64,000 nucleotides of DNA, from positions 4,342,501-4,406,500 of the forward strand of contig JAMJFZ010003581.1 of assembly GCA_026225945.1 (NCBI GenBank). The letters are read 5' to 3'. This DNA comes from Cricetomys ansorgei. Lineage: Eukaryota; Chordata; Mammalia; Rodentia; Nesomyidae. The notes under the pieces were generated by a model. It was not told the DNA's origin, did no database searches, and saw only the letters and a program-made list of their open reading frames with translations. The position numbers and the translations under genes were made by a program. Numbering within the stretch: position 1 is the stretch's first letter; every line of letters begins with the position of its first letter. Of this stretch, positions 31,768-41,336 are shown piece after piece.

Positions 31768-31912
31768 GCTTCAAGACAGGGTTTTTCTGTGTAGCCCTGG
31801 CCCCTGATTGTCCTGAAACTCATTCTGTAGACTAATCTGGTCTCCAACATAGAGATCGGCCTACTTCTGCCTCCCAAGTACTGGAATTAAAGGCATGAGC
31901 CACCACAGGCCA
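31768..31912 (-). mobile_element. B1 SINE
   Basis: caagacagggtttttctgtg, ttgtcctgaaactcattctg, tactggaattaaaggcatga, gccaccacaggcc. Second of two B1s in the same direction 25 bases apart. Confidence 0.9.
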
Positions 31913-31914
31913 GC

Positions 31915-31930
31915 AAAAGATTTATTTTTA

Positions 31931-31975
<45 letters not shown>

Positions 31976-32145
31976 TATGGATATGCGTACATGAGTGCAT
32001 GGCTTTCAGAAGCCAGAAGAGGGCATCAGATCCCCTGGAGTTGAAATTGTGGTTATGAACCATCCAACAAGGGTGCTGAGAACTGAGTCCTGTGCTCTAG
32101 AAGAGCACCAAGCACTCTTCACTGCTGAGTCATCACTCCCAACCT
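31915..32145 (-). mobile_element. B2/B3 SINE with (TG)n
   Basis: (TG)19 at 31934-31971 sits in the tail, then gaagccagaagagggcatca, ggtgctgagaactgagtcct, gctctagaagagcaccaagc, tgctgagtcatcactcc. It carries a B2-type CTCF-like motif at 32013-32029. Confidence 0.85.
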
Positions 32146-32249
32146 CCTAGGAACATCCTACAGAGCAAAACTACCAACAAAAAGAAAAAAAAAAATCTAT
32201 AAAAAAATGCAAATAGATCTGGAATGGGGTGTTTGTTTCTAGCATACAG

Positions 32250-32356
32250 ACCGAAGAAGAAGGAAAGGACTCTTTGCTCATTCTGCTAGGCAGCACAAGC
32301 GTTAGAGTCACATATTTTACACCATATGTATGTTTGCAAATGACTTCAGAAGCACC
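32250..32356 (+). other. Weak exon-like segment A
   Basis: Preceded by tttgtttctagcatacag (acceptor-like) and followed by gtgagtgt (donor-like). The 107 bases are open in one frame. No homology is recognised. Listed because it joins in frame with the segments at 32877 and 33808 (see findings). Confidence 0.15.
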
Positions 32357-32492
32357 GTGAGTGTTCATTAGGAGCTTATGAGTAAATGCTATCAGGTAAG
32401 GAAACCTGCATACATAGAACCTATAAACATGGAACTGTGCAAAGCAATGATGAAAGTCAGACCTAAACAGAACCCTACCATTAAGACTCAGT
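32357..32492. other. Single-copy DNA
   Basis: No repeat recognised. A caggtaagg donor-like site lies at 32393-32401. Confidence 0.4.
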
Positions 32493-32665
32493 AACTCAGG
32501 GACTGCAGCGATGGATCAGCAGTTAAGAGGACTGGCTGCTCTTCCAGAGGACCTGGGTTCAAATCCCAGCACCCACAGATTAGCTGACAACTGTCTATAA
32601 CTCTAAATCCAGGGGATCTGACACCCTCACACCAATGCACATAAGAATCAAAGCAAATACAAAGA
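32493..32665 (+). mobile_element. B2/B3 SINE
   Basis: actgcagcgatggatcagca, ctggctgctcttccagagga, cctgggttcaaatcccagca, gggatctgacaccctcacac. Confidence 0.92.
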
Positions 32666-33195
32666 CTCAGTAACGCAAAGGTAGCCTTTGAAGTGACAGA
32701 CACCATCAGGCTCCTTTGCTCCCCGGTTTGATCACCTTGCAGTATTTAGCTGATCAGTCAAAGTTCACTGGGAGGTGGAAATTGTGTACTTTCCTTCTAA
32801 AACACCCCAACTCCCATGGGTCTCCCTAAAATTCGACCAGGCTCTTTTGTTTTCTGTGATTTCCCCCTATCTACAGAAAGCCAAAATACGTAAGTTTGAC
32901 CTTTTAACAGATTAGTGAAATATCATTTTGGTTTTTTTTGCTGTGATCAATCGTGGAATTTCAAGTTTAGGAAAGGGCCACATATACAGACTTTTACGTG
33001 GTTTAATTCATCCCCACCTAAACTTTAAGAAAAGTATTTTTTAATGAAATGTTAAAGAAAGGAAGTTGTAAATTGAAATCAAACCTACCATGTTAAAAGC
33101 TGTAAGAGCTTGCATACTATGTCTAGGTAGAAGTCTCAAAGACAGATAACCCAGCCATTACTGCAAGGAGTTTGAACTAAGACATCTGATACTGG
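32666..33195. other. Single-copy DNA
   Basis: About 530 bases with no recognised repeat. It contains a strong polypyrimidine-AG followed 13 bases later by a consensus donor (32877-32889). Confidence 0.45.
32877..32889 (+). other. Possible 13-nt microexon
   Basis: ttccccctatctacag precedes aaagccaaaatac and is followed by gtaagttt. Both splice sites match consensus well; exon size is the only atypical property. Purely a sequence-pattern call. Confidence 0.15.
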
Positions 33196-33280
33196 TGTTT
33201 GAGAGATGGTTCAGTGGTTAACAGTACTTGCTGCTCTTGCAGAGGACCTGGGTGTAAGTCCCACTATCTCCATGGAGGCA
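33196..33280 (+). mobile_element. B2/B3 SINE, left half
   Basis: tgagagatggttcagtggtt, cttgctgctcttgcagagga, cctgggtgtaagtcccacta. It stops where an opposite-strand SINE begins. Confidence 0.82.
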
Positions 33281-33284
33281 AGGT

Positions 33285-33399
33285 GGTTACCGGCACACAA
33301 GGCCACACCCAACTTTGCTAGGGGTGAATGCTGGGGGACTTACAGTTCTCTTGCTCTCATGGCGATTACTCTTACCCACTGAGCCATCTTCCCAGCCCT
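33285..33399 (-). mobile_element. B4/RSINE1 head, inverted against the B2/B3
   Basis: cacacaaggccacacccaac, gtgaatgctgggggacttac, cttacccactgagccatctt, cccagccc. The two tRNA-like heads face outward and their bodies meet. Confidence 0.72.
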
Positions 33400-33424
33400 T
33401 CTATTACTTAAAAAAAAAAAAAAC

Positions 33425-33807
33425 TACTTTCAAGTCCTGCATCATTCCAAGATAAAATTACAGGAAAGTGTGCTGACTCAAGAGCACTGTGGAATGTCTC
33501 CTAGAAACTGGCGAAGGAGACAACAGACAGTGAACGCAATGATAATGATGGCGTGGTGGAGTCCCGGAAGGTTTCAATGCATCGATATTGGCCTCAGGGC
33601 GCTGGGAAAATACAGAGCCAATGTGAATAAATCATAAGTAAGAGAGTACTTGAAAAATACAGAGAGAGATAGAAATGTGAAAGAAACTTCTGCTGCTGAA
33701 ATGTTAATGACGGGGAAACTGGGAAGATAAAGAACAGACCGGATGTTCTTCAGTGCCTTAGTAACAACCCAAGTCCTTTGTGCTAAGTTTCTAAATTTCT
33801 GCTACAG
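33425..33807. other. Single-copy DNA
   Basis: No repeat recognised. The segment leads into exon-like segment B. Confidence 0.45.
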
Positions 33808-33868
33808 ATCCTTACACAGTCCGTGTTAACTATTTACTTGGAATTTGGATTAAAATATGTTTCTCAAG
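33808..33868 (+). other. Weak exon-like segment B
   Basis: A 61-base segment between tttctaaatttctgctacag (acceptor, with a tgctaag branch-like site upstream) and gtaagttttt after a terminal caag. Two of three frames are open. No protein is recognised. Confidence 0.22.
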
Positions 33869-33904
33869 GTAAGTTTTTAAAAATATTTTTTCTCTTTCTC
33901 CCTG

Positions 33905-33907
<3 letters not shown>

Positions 33908-33938
<31 letters not shown>
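33908..33938. repeat. (CA)n microsatellite
   Basis: About 15 CA units. Confidence 0.96.
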
Positions 33939-33939
<1 letters not shown>

Positions 33940-34275
33940 TTTCAAGACAGGGTCCTGCTGTGTAGTCTTTGGATAGCTTAAGACAGTGGTCCTCAACTTT
34001 CCTAATGCTGAGACCCCTTAATACGGTTCCTCATGTTGTGGTGACCCCCAACCTTAAAATTATCTTTGCTGCTACTTCATAACTGCAATTTTGCTACTGT
34101 TATGAAGTCTGATATAATTATCTGATACACAGATGGTCTTAGGCGGCCCCTGTGAAAGGGTTGTTCAACATCCAAAAGGGTCTCGACCCACAGGGTGCCA
34201 CTAACTTAGAATCTTGTATTGAACTTGTGAGCTTCCTGGCTCTGCTTCCCAAGTACTGAGATCACAAGCATACAC
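33940..34275 (-). mobile_element. B1 SINE split by URR1
   Basis: Left piece tcaagacagggtcctgctgt + gtagtctttgg; right piece gaacttgtgagcttcctggc, tctgcttcccaagtactgag, atcacaagcatacaccactg. The URR1 at 33984-34203 lies between them. Confidence 0.75.
33984..34203. mobile_element. URR1 hAT transposon inside B1
   Basis: cagtggtcctcaactttcct at one end, caaaagggtctcgacccaca near the other, ctgctacttcataactgcaa inside. Flanks gcttaaga and acttagaa match at 5 of 8 positions, a decayed target duplication. Confidence 0.88.
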
Positions 34276-34279
34276 CACT

Positions 34280-34326
34280 GTGTTGGTTGGTTTCATGTAA
34301 CTTTGGCACAAGCTGGAGTCATACGA
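34280..34326 (+). mobile_element. MaLR/ERVL-type LTR, 5' tip
   Basis: tgtgttggttggtttcatgt, aactttggcacaagctggag, tca: the first 45 bases or so of the family seen at 50799. The rest is missing or unrecognisable. Confidence 0.65.
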
Positions 34327-34587
34327 CGTAAAACAGCATCGACTGCTTGTTTACTTTACCCAAGCATTGGGAACCAAGTAAAGCACTGTCCTTTTGAGTG
34401 CAGTCGTATGTCTGGGGTTGTGCCCTCATCTGCGGGTTCAGTGTCCACAATATAGTGCTGGATGCAAGAATCTCAAGTAGAGCTGAAGACGCATAATGAA
34501 GTGAACTGACCGCTCCTGACAACATCAGTAACCAAAAAAAAAAGTGAATATCTTGGTTTTAAAATGTAGGTTTGGTTGCTTTTGTTT
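34327..34587. other. Single-copy DNA, no feature seen
   Basis: Possibly a diverged remainder of the LTR. Not assignable by eye. Confidence 0.4.
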
Positions 34588-34938
34588 TGTTGTTGTTGTT
34601 GTTTTGTGTGTGTGTGTGTGTGCGTGTGTGTGTGTACATGCTTGTGTGTGCAAGTGGAATACACTCTCTCCTATGTATGTGTTTGGAGGCTAGAGAAGAA
34701 TATCAGGCATTCCACTCTATCATTCTCTGCCTGTTTCCATGGAGACAGGATTTCTTACGGAGCCTGGAACTGAGCCAGAAAAACCCAGAAATCCTCCTGT
34801 CTCCTCCACCCTTTCCAATGTTGGGGCTACAGGCTTCCAGGAGGCCATGCCCAGCCTTTACATGATTGCTTGGGATTTGAACTCAGGTCCTCAAGCTAGC
34901 ATAGCAACTGCTCTTACCCACTGAGCCATCTCCCTAGT
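34588..34938 (-). mobile_element. RSINE1 SINE with (TTG)n/(TG)n
   Basis: (TTG)5 and (TG)n at 34588-34640 form its tail; then ttggaggctagagaagaata, gagacaggatttcttacgga, gcctggaactgagccag, tgggatttgaactcaggtcc, cccactgagccatctcccta. Confidence 0.82.
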
Positions 34939-34977
34939 CACCTGCTTCTATTATTCATTTACTTTTTTTTCTAGTTG

Positions 34978-35025
34978 TTTTATTTATTTGTTTGTTTGTT
35001 TGTTTGTTTATTATTTATTTATTGT
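34978..35025. repeat. (TTTG)n/(TTTA)n microsatellite
   Basis: Five TTTG units between TTTA units. This is the tail side of the following B4. Confidence 0.92.
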
Positions 35026-35029
35026 TACA

Positions 35030-35245
35030 TGAGACTCATGTCTCCCAGGCTGACCTTGAACTCACTATGTAGTCAAGAAGAACCTTGAACTTCTGATCCT
35101 CCGACCTTCACCTTTCCATCCTATTGAGTGCTCAGATTAGCCTTGTAATTTTAGACCATGCCCAATTTATGCAGCTCGGAGGATCAAACCCAGAAATTTG
35201 TGCATGGTAGGCAAATACTCTACAAATTGAGCGACACATCTAGCC
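35030..35245 (-). mobile_element. B4 SINE
   Basis: catgagactcatgtctccca, ggctgaccttgaactcacta, then the ID-like head gcagctcggaggatcaaacc, catggtaggcaaatactcta, caaattgagcgacacatcta. Confidence 0.85.
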
Positions 35246-35261
35246 ATTTTTATTTTTACAT

Positions 35262-35658
35262 GAAAAACATATTTATTGAACATAAGGAAATGGCTCAGTC
35301 AATAAAGTATTTGCTGTGCCAGCATGATAGCCTGAGATCAGATCCCAGGCCCTACATTCAAAGCAGCTGTAAACACCGCAACACTAGTACTGGAGGGGTA
35401 GAGAAAGGAAGGTCCCTGGGGCTTGCTGGTCCGCTAAATCAGCAAGCTCCGGGTTAAGTAAGAGACTTCATCTAATAAAGTAAGGTAAAACCAGGTTCAG
35501 AGGTGAGCTTTTATAATCCCAGCACTCCTACCACAAGCTGGGGGCAAAGACAGAAGAATTACCCATGATAGAAACATGAAATAATACAGTCTCAACAAGG
35601 TGGAAAGAAAAAATGGATTCCTCAAAGTTGTCCTCTGTCCTCCAGACATGTATGCCTG

Positions 35659-35660
<2 letters not shown>
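35262..35660 (+). mobile_element. RSINE1 SINE (full, with tail)
   Basis: aaggaaatggctcagtcaat, gagatcagatcccaggccct, ggtccctggggcttgctggt, aacaaggtggaaagaaaaaa, aaagttgtcctctgtcctcc. The middle partly resembles a second SINE piece. Confidence 0.72.
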
Positions 35661-35661
<1 letters not shown>

Positions 35662-35696
<35 letters not shown>

Positions 35697-35709
35697 GTGT
35701 GTGTGTGTG
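35662..35709. repeat. (CA)n joined to (GT)n
   Basis: About 16 CA units pass directly into 7.5 GT units at 35694/35695, giving a 15-bp perfect inverted repeat with a one-base loop at the junction. Confidence 0.95.
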
Positions 35710-35838
35710 CAAACATATGAACACGTATGCACACATGCACCACATACAGGCATATACCTTTACAAAGGTAAAGAATTATCTAAAGTAATGGTGTCGCTAT
35801 TTGTTTTGTTTGTTTGTTTACTTGTTGTTTTCCTTTAA

Positions 35839-35840
<2 letters not shown>

Positions 35841-35911
<71 letters not shown>

Positions 35912-35998
35912 ATGGAGGGAGAGAGGAAGGAAGGAAGGAGGGAGGATGGAAGGAAGGAAGAAAGGAAGGAAAGAAGGAAGGAAGAAAAGAAGGAATAA
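35841..35998. repeat. (GAAA)n/(GGAA)n purine tract
   Basis: About 18 GAAA units, then GGAA/GGGA units. The + strand is almost all purine for about 155 bases, a triplex-prone tract. Confidence 0.96.
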
Positions 35999-36017
35999 AT
36001 AAAATAAAGATTCTTGG

Positions 36018-36155
36018 ACTACAGAAATGGCTCAGCAGTTAAGAGCACAGAGCACCTGAATTCCAGCGCCCATATGGCTGCTGTAACAACTGTCTGTAAA
36101 CCCACTATCCCAGTTCTAGAGGATCCAACACCCACTTCTGGCCTCTAAGGTATTC
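36018..36155 (+). mobile_element. B3 SINE
   Basis: ctacagaaatggctcagcag, gcgcccatatggctgctgta, caacacccacttctggcctc. Confidence 0.86.
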
Positions 36156-36171
36156 CATAAACATGCTACTC

Positions 36172-36300
36172 AGGTCTTAGCACTCAGGAGGCAGAGGCAG
36201 GCAGATCTCTTTGAGTTCGGGGCCAGCCTGGTCTCTATAACAAATCTCAAGCCTGCTTGGACTGCACAGTGAGACACAGTGAGACCCTGTTTCAAGGAAC
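36172..36300 (+). mobile_element. B1 SINE
   Basis: aggtcttagcactcaggagg, cagaggcaggcagatctctt, ggccagcctggtctctataa, gagaccctgtttcaag. Confidence 0.88.
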
Positions 36301-36339
36301 AAACACAAACAAACAAATCATTTATTTATGCTAAAGAAG

Positions 36340-36440
36340 AAAAACTAAAACAAGGTCTCACTACACAGTCCAGGCTAGCTTCTGTGAGCGTCCTACTTCG
36401 GTCTCCTGTATGCCAGGATTATATTCTTAAGCCACTGTGC
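36340..36440 (-). mobile_element. B1/B4-type SINE (old)
   Basis: aacaaggtctcactacacag, tccaggctagcttctgtgag, tatgccaggattatattctt, aagccactgtgcccag. Confidence 0.7.
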
Positions 36441-36569
36441 CCAGTTTGTATCATATACGTAATATTTAAAAGGTATGTGGGAAAATAAATAAGTAAATGG
36501 TACATGGAGACTTCCAGGTAAAGATAGTAGACTAGAAGATTCTTATTTGACCTGATGAAGAAGAGAGAA

Positions 36570-37200
36570 AAAAAAAAAGTTTATTTCAGTGCCTGTCAGC
36601 CTTGCTCACGCAAGGCTCAGGACAGATCTAAGTACTGAGACTACATGACTACTGAATGAGACATCCGTATCACCCCCTCCACAGCTCAGGGACTGTCACA
36701 GAAGGGAGGACAGAAGAAATGTAAGAGTCAGAGGAAGGGTAGGACTTAGTGTGAAATGTGGCTCCTGGAACTCACAACAGCTGTAACCATCTGAACAAGA
36801 TGCTCAACAAGATTGGACCTGAAACACCCTGTCACAGAACAGGGAGGGACTTGCGGGGGCCCCAGCCCTCCAAAGAGCTATTGGTGCTTCACAGCTGACG
36901 GGGCAGGGAGAGACAGTTTCTTCACCAGCGTTACTGCTAGCAAGGTGCCGTGCTCCTGTAAACAAACTCCCGCGCATGCTCACGCGCAAGCTCCTATAAA
37001 CACACCTAATGCATCCAAATGGCTCATTAAAAAAAAAAAAAAAAGCATCAAAATAGAAGGGTGGCTAGCCAGGAAATGGGAAGGGGGGGAAGCAGGGGTA
37101 GAGATAGCAAAGGATGAGAGAACCAAATACATTATGTATGAAAATACCATGATGAAACCCATTACTATGCATAATCAACATATGCTAATTAAAAAAAATA
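36570..37200 (+). mobile_element. L1 (Lx-type) 3' untranslated end
   Basis: gagacatccgtatcaccccc, gaactcacaacagctgtaac, aacaagattggacctgaaac, cagctgacggggcagggaga and taccatgatgaaacccatta, ending tatgctaattaaaaaaaata. A 5'-truncated insertion with no coding left. Confidence 0.88.
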
Positions 37201-37204
37201 CTTA

Positions 37205-37539
37205 AAGAATAAATAGACTATTCCAAAGAGAGGAAGAGAGGAAGCTCCAGGAAGAGGACAGTTGAAAGCGGAGAGGGAAGAAAGGAGTAAGCTGGAGGAG
37301 GAGGTTTCGGGCACAGCAAGCTGAGCACAGCTCTGGCAACCCACTCCCCATCTTGAGAGGGGAAACAGAAGGAAGCCAGGTGGCCCTGCTAAAGAGACGG
37401 TGCTCAAAGCCCGCAGTAATTTGTTGGGAGAATGGGTCCCAGTGGAGAAGAGTCTGGTGTTGTCACTCCAGAGGACTCAGAAGGCAGTGGCTAGGCACCA
37501 TCTTGAAATGAACACTATTGTTTAAAAAATGATTTTTAA
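37205..37539. other. Single-copy purine-rich DNA
   Basis: AG-rich (aagagaggaagagaggaagc). No repeat body or gene is recognised. Confidence 0.45.
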
Positions 37540-37630
37540 CAAGACCCTTTAATCCCAGCACTTGAGAGGCAAGTAGATCTCTGTGAGTTTCAAGGCAGCC
37601 TGGGCTACATAGTGAGACCCTGTACCAAAC
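37540..37630 (+). mobile_element. B1 SINE, 5'-truncated
   Basis: ctttaatcccagcacttgag, aggcaagtagatctctgtga, gcctgggctacatagtgaga. Confidence 0.86.
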
Positions 37631-37689
37631 AGTTGATAAAACTGATAGGAAAGATAATAAAAGGAAGTATTTTTAAAAGGAATGGGGTG

Positions 37690-37850
37690 GGTGGAGAGAT
37701 GGCTGTTGCAAAGGTACCAGTACCCCCCACCAACCGGTTTCACAACAGGTAGCTCTAGCTCCAGGGGGATTTAATGCCTCTGGCTCTGGCCTCAATAAGC
37801 AATGGCATTAAAATACACATATACACACAAATAAATAGAGACACACACAT
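37690..37850 (+). mobile_element. B3 SINE (degraded)
   Basis: ggtggagagatggctgttgc, gtagctctagctccaggggg, atgcctctggctctggcctc, acaaataaatagag. Confidence 0.75.
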
Positions 37851-37884
37851 ACTTAATTCAAAATAAAAGTTTAAAGTGGGGTGT

Positions 37885-38075
37885 GGCTGAAGAGATGGCT
37901 CAGTAGTTAAAAGAGAGTTTGCTGCTCTTCCAGAGGCCTGGAATTCAGTTCTCGGCCCTCACAGAGCAGCTCATCATTGCCTAAAACTACAGCTCCACGG
38001 GATCCAAGGCCCTCTTCTGGCCTCCATGGACATCTGCATTCATGACAAGCGCATATGCACATACACACATGTGTG
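37885..38075 (+). mobile_element. B3 SINE
   Basis: ggctgaagagatggctcagt, tttgctgctcttccagaggc, agctccacgggatccaaggc, cctcttctggcctccatgga. Confidence 0.9.
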
Positions 38076-38100
38076 TGTGTGCTCTGTGGGACAAAGAGAA

Positions 38101-38101
<1 letters not shown>

Positions 38102-38144
<43 letters not shown>
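38102..38144. repeat. (CA)n microsatellite
   Basis: About 21 CA units; a short tgtgtgtgtg lies 15-20 bases upstream in the opposite sense. Confidence 0.96.
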
Positions 38145-38146
<2 letters not shown>

Positions 38147-38454
38147 GGGGTGGGGCGGAGACAGAGAGACAGAGAGAATGCATGGAGAAAAGTAGGCTTG
38201 CTCTTAGCAAACAGAAGACCTCATCAACGGATAATAACTTTGCTCTGATACGTATAAACCCAACGTCAGTGGTTGAGTTAGCCCTCAGGGCACAAATACC
38301 TGCCATTCACTGCTGTGGAAGCCTAAAATTCTGAAGCTCTAGTGGGCTACTCGACATGCACAGCTGTATCTCTTCAGCTGGGTGATCAACGCTCACATGT
38401 TTCGAAAGTACAAAGGCCAGTCCTCAGCCTACAAGGATTTGGGTGCATCTGTTG

Positions 38455-38457
<3 letters not shown>
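38145..38457. other. Single-copy DNA, no feature seen
   Basis: Starts with a GA-rich gagacagagagacagagag patch. Nothing else is recognised. Confidence 0.45.

Positions 38458-38496
<39 letters not shown>
38458..38496. repeat. (CA)n microsatellite
   Basis: About 18 CA units with one cata interruption. Confidence 0.95.
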
Positions 38497-38497
<1 letters not shown>

Positions 38498-40045
38498 GAG
38501 TCTCCTGCACTAGAACATTAACCACCCTGGAGCACTATCCGAGGATTCTCAGAAGAGTGAAGAAACCTGCCCAGCCTGCAAACTACCAGAGGCTCCTGGT
38601 ACTCAGTGAAGAGGTACTACAGTGCAGATTAGGGTGAACGTCGGACACTTGTCCAACACAGGTTATCAGCATAAGTCGGAGGAAAGACAAGAGCTCAACA
38701 GCATTCCCAGTACCATGCTACAAATGGCATCTCCATCTGAGAGAAGATGCTCCAACAGTTCACTCATTTTGCCTTTGTTCCTCCCCTTTCCCTTCTTATT
38801 ATTCTTCGTGCAGTGTTACTAGCCTCCCCACCCAACAGGCAAGTACACAGAGCTTCCGAGACGATGTAAGGCGTTGGTGATGGGAGAAATGGATCAGAGC
38901 CAGTGGCTGGGTCTTGCAGCTCCTCTGACTGCTGGCTCTGACAGCCACTAGTCAAGGTGCTTCTTTATTTATACAGACTTCACAAGACAAAGGCATATTC
39001 AGTTTCCAAAGGGATATAAATCATATCACTCTGTAATATCTGAGCCAGTTTAGATAAGTCCCCAAGTCTTGTATTAATTATAATAAAGCTTTGGTGGTTA
39101 AAGAATAATTTTAAAAAGATTTTCTCAGGCTAAAGTTCTTTGCAGAAACTGGCTTTTATGAGGTCTATAAAAATCTGTTTGTAGAGAGAATTCCTTCTGT
39201 TTCCTAGTTAAGTGACCTCATGTCAAACCTAGTGTGAGCTAATCTTATTCTGTGTCGAACTCTTTTTCTTTTATACTGTATTGCTACATAGAGTAAAGGT
39301 TGTTTTAGCTAATCTAAGTTCTTTAATGAATATTTCTCTGGGGGCATGTCATATATGGGCCCCATCTCATAAGCCACATATCCAGGAAGCTCTGAGCACA
39401 TGTAGGGGGTGGCTGCTTCGCGTAGCCTGCTGGAGCTTGTTAGCTTTTCTCAAGCAAACAATGCCCTGAAGGCCTCGGAGTTATCACCAAGTTATATTGT
39501 CCTAATTGCCTCAGTCCTGAGTTTGTACAAGGATAAATGCACCGAGAAGAATCCTTTAGTCATAAAACATCATACATTCCTAGCGTGTTTGAGTTCATCA
39601 CAATCCCCAAGGCTCAAGGAAGATTTATGAATGATTCCCTAAAAGCAGAAGGGGTTGTACTAATGAAGATTTTCCTAAAGAGACTCAGAAATAATTTTCC
39701 TGGGTAAAAAACATAGGGAATCACAGTGTGAAGCGTTCCCTACAGCAACCAGAACCAAGGTCGAGGGACAGCATGACAGCCACCAGCATTCAGCTCAGCT
39801 TTTGCTGGACTGTGTCAGACAGCTGTGCGGGCTTCATGGGTCACAGCTGTGCTAGAGAAGTAGCTTTCCTTAACTGGACTTTTACAACTTTCATGGTTGT
39901 TATTTGTTATCTCATTCATGTATTCTAATTTTTAAGATAATTTTTTTTTCGTTTCTGAACAGTATTTTTTACTTTCCTTTTTTTCCCCTCCTCGTTTGCT
40001 CCTTGTGTTTCTTAGCCTTCTTTTTTTCTATTGTATTTCAACATT

Positions 40046-40046
<1 letters not shown>
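38497..40046. other. Repeat-poor island (about 1.5 kb)
   Basis: No SINE, L1 or LTR recognised across about 1.5 kb, unusual for this window. Open frames of 60-73 codons are not motif-bearing. It could be an unfamiliar old LTR or conserved single-copy DNA; I cannot tell. Confidence 0.5.

Positions 40047-40082
<36 letters not shown>
40047..40082. repeat. (TG)n microsatellite
   Basis: About 18 TG units. Confidence 0.96.
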
Positions 40083-40083
<1 letters not shown>

Positions 40084-40221
40084 TGATACTTGGTGAGTTT
40101 AAGATCAACACAGACTTACACGAGACTGATTCAAAAGGGGGAAAAAAAACCCTCATTAAAAGTGTGATGCTTTCCCGCGGAGCTCTCTGGGCACTCTTAA
40201 TTTAAAAAAAGAAAAATCACT

Positions 40222-40385
40222 GGACTGGCTCCAGAAATTACTACTGGATGGCTCAAAACGCAAAGACTGACCAAGACTGACAAGCTGAGTTCCATCTCTG
40301 GGACCCACTTGGTGGAAGGAGAGAACCAACTCCCACAGTTTATCCCTTGATCTCCATATACATGCCCTGGTGCTCAAGTTTGAGA
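40222..40385 (+). mobile_element. B3A-like SINE
   Basis: gactgacaagctgagttcca, gggacccacttggtggaagg, agagaaccaactcccacagt, atcccttgatctccatatac. Confidence 0.78.
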
Positions 40386-40418
40386 ACTTACACACACATG
40401 CGCGCGCGCACACACATA
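40386..40418. repeat. Alternating purine-pyrimidine (CA/CG) tract
   Basis: acacacacatgcgcgcgcgc followed by acacacata: strict alternation with a five-unit CG core, a classic Z-DNA-prone sequence at the SINE tail. Confidence 0.9.
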
Positions 40419-40657
40419 TTATAATATTTAAAATATAGAGATTACACACGTGGTAGATGCACTGACCACACAAGGCTTCACTGGGGCCACGTGGTCTGTG
40501 ACTCACTCCTCCACCTCCTCTGTCTTCTCTCAAAGGTTTCCTTCTCAGAGTCCTATTCTGCCTTTATAAAATTGCAACCCCACCCGGCACCCCTCGCTAA
40601 CTCCTCATCCCTTTACATGACTTTCTCTTACTTAGAGCATAATACCACCTGACATAC
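40419..40657. other. Single-copy DNA, no feature seen
   Basis: Nothing recognised. Confidence 0.4.
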
Positions 40658-41005
40658 TGTGATGGTTAACACTGTCAGCTAGACACGGACACCTAGGTAC
40701 AGTCCTCAGGGCGTGCCTGTGAGAGATTATGCTGCGTTAACCTCTAGTTGTGCCTATGAGAGCTTTTCTGGATAGGAAGATATCTGGCAGGAAGACTCAC
40801 TCTAATTGACAGACTGAATCAAACGAGAAAGACAGCTGAGCGCCAGCATTTATCTCTGCTTTCTGACTGTGGATTCAATGTGAGCGGCCATGACTTCCTC
40901 TCCACGATGAATTGCACCCTCGAACTCTGAGCCACAGTAACCCTTCCTTCTCTAAGGGGCATTTCCTCAGGTATTCACCACAGCAAAAGAGAAGTAAGAT
41001 GCTGT
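40658..41005 (+). mobile_element. MaLR LTR (MTE/MLT-like)
   Basis: TGTGATGGTTAACACTGTCA start, cctgtgagagattatgctgc, ggattcaatgtgagcggcca, ctgagccacagtaacccttc, ttcaccacagcaaaagagaa near the end. An older MaLR type than the others. Confidence 0.68.
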
Positions 41006-41144
41006 AGTTTCGTTTGACTTTCTTGTCTTCCCATGACACCAGGGACTTTTGTTCACTACTCACCAGAAACAGTGTCTGGCAGCATGATCGACTTTCTGGA
41101 CTTTCTGTAATATTTGTTCAATTCATAAGTGATTGACAACTGGG

Positions 41145-41326
41145 TTTTTTTTTGTTTGTTTGGGGGGTTTTGTTTGTTTGTTTGTGTGGAGACAGGGTTT
41201 CTCTGTTGTAACTCTGGCTGTCCTGGAACTCACTCTGTAGACCGAGCTGGCCTCGAACTCACAGAGATCCGTCTGCCTCTGCCTCCCGAGTGCTGGGATT
41301 AAAGGCGGGTGCCACAACTGCTTGGC
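41145..41326 (-). mobile_element. B1 SINE (well preserved)
   Basis: T/TTTG-rich tail, then gagacagggtttctctgttg, taactctggctgtcctggaa, ctctgtagaccgagctggcc, cctcccgagtgctgggatta, aaggcgggtgcc. Intact CpGs and few mutations mark it as one of the youngest B1s here. Variant tail present. Confidence 0.97.
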
Positions 41327-41336
41327 TATTGATAAC

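Noticed and set aside
41145..41326. Processed 7SL RNA gene
   Set aside because: B1 derives from 7SL, but the length and internal structure are those of a B1 monomer.
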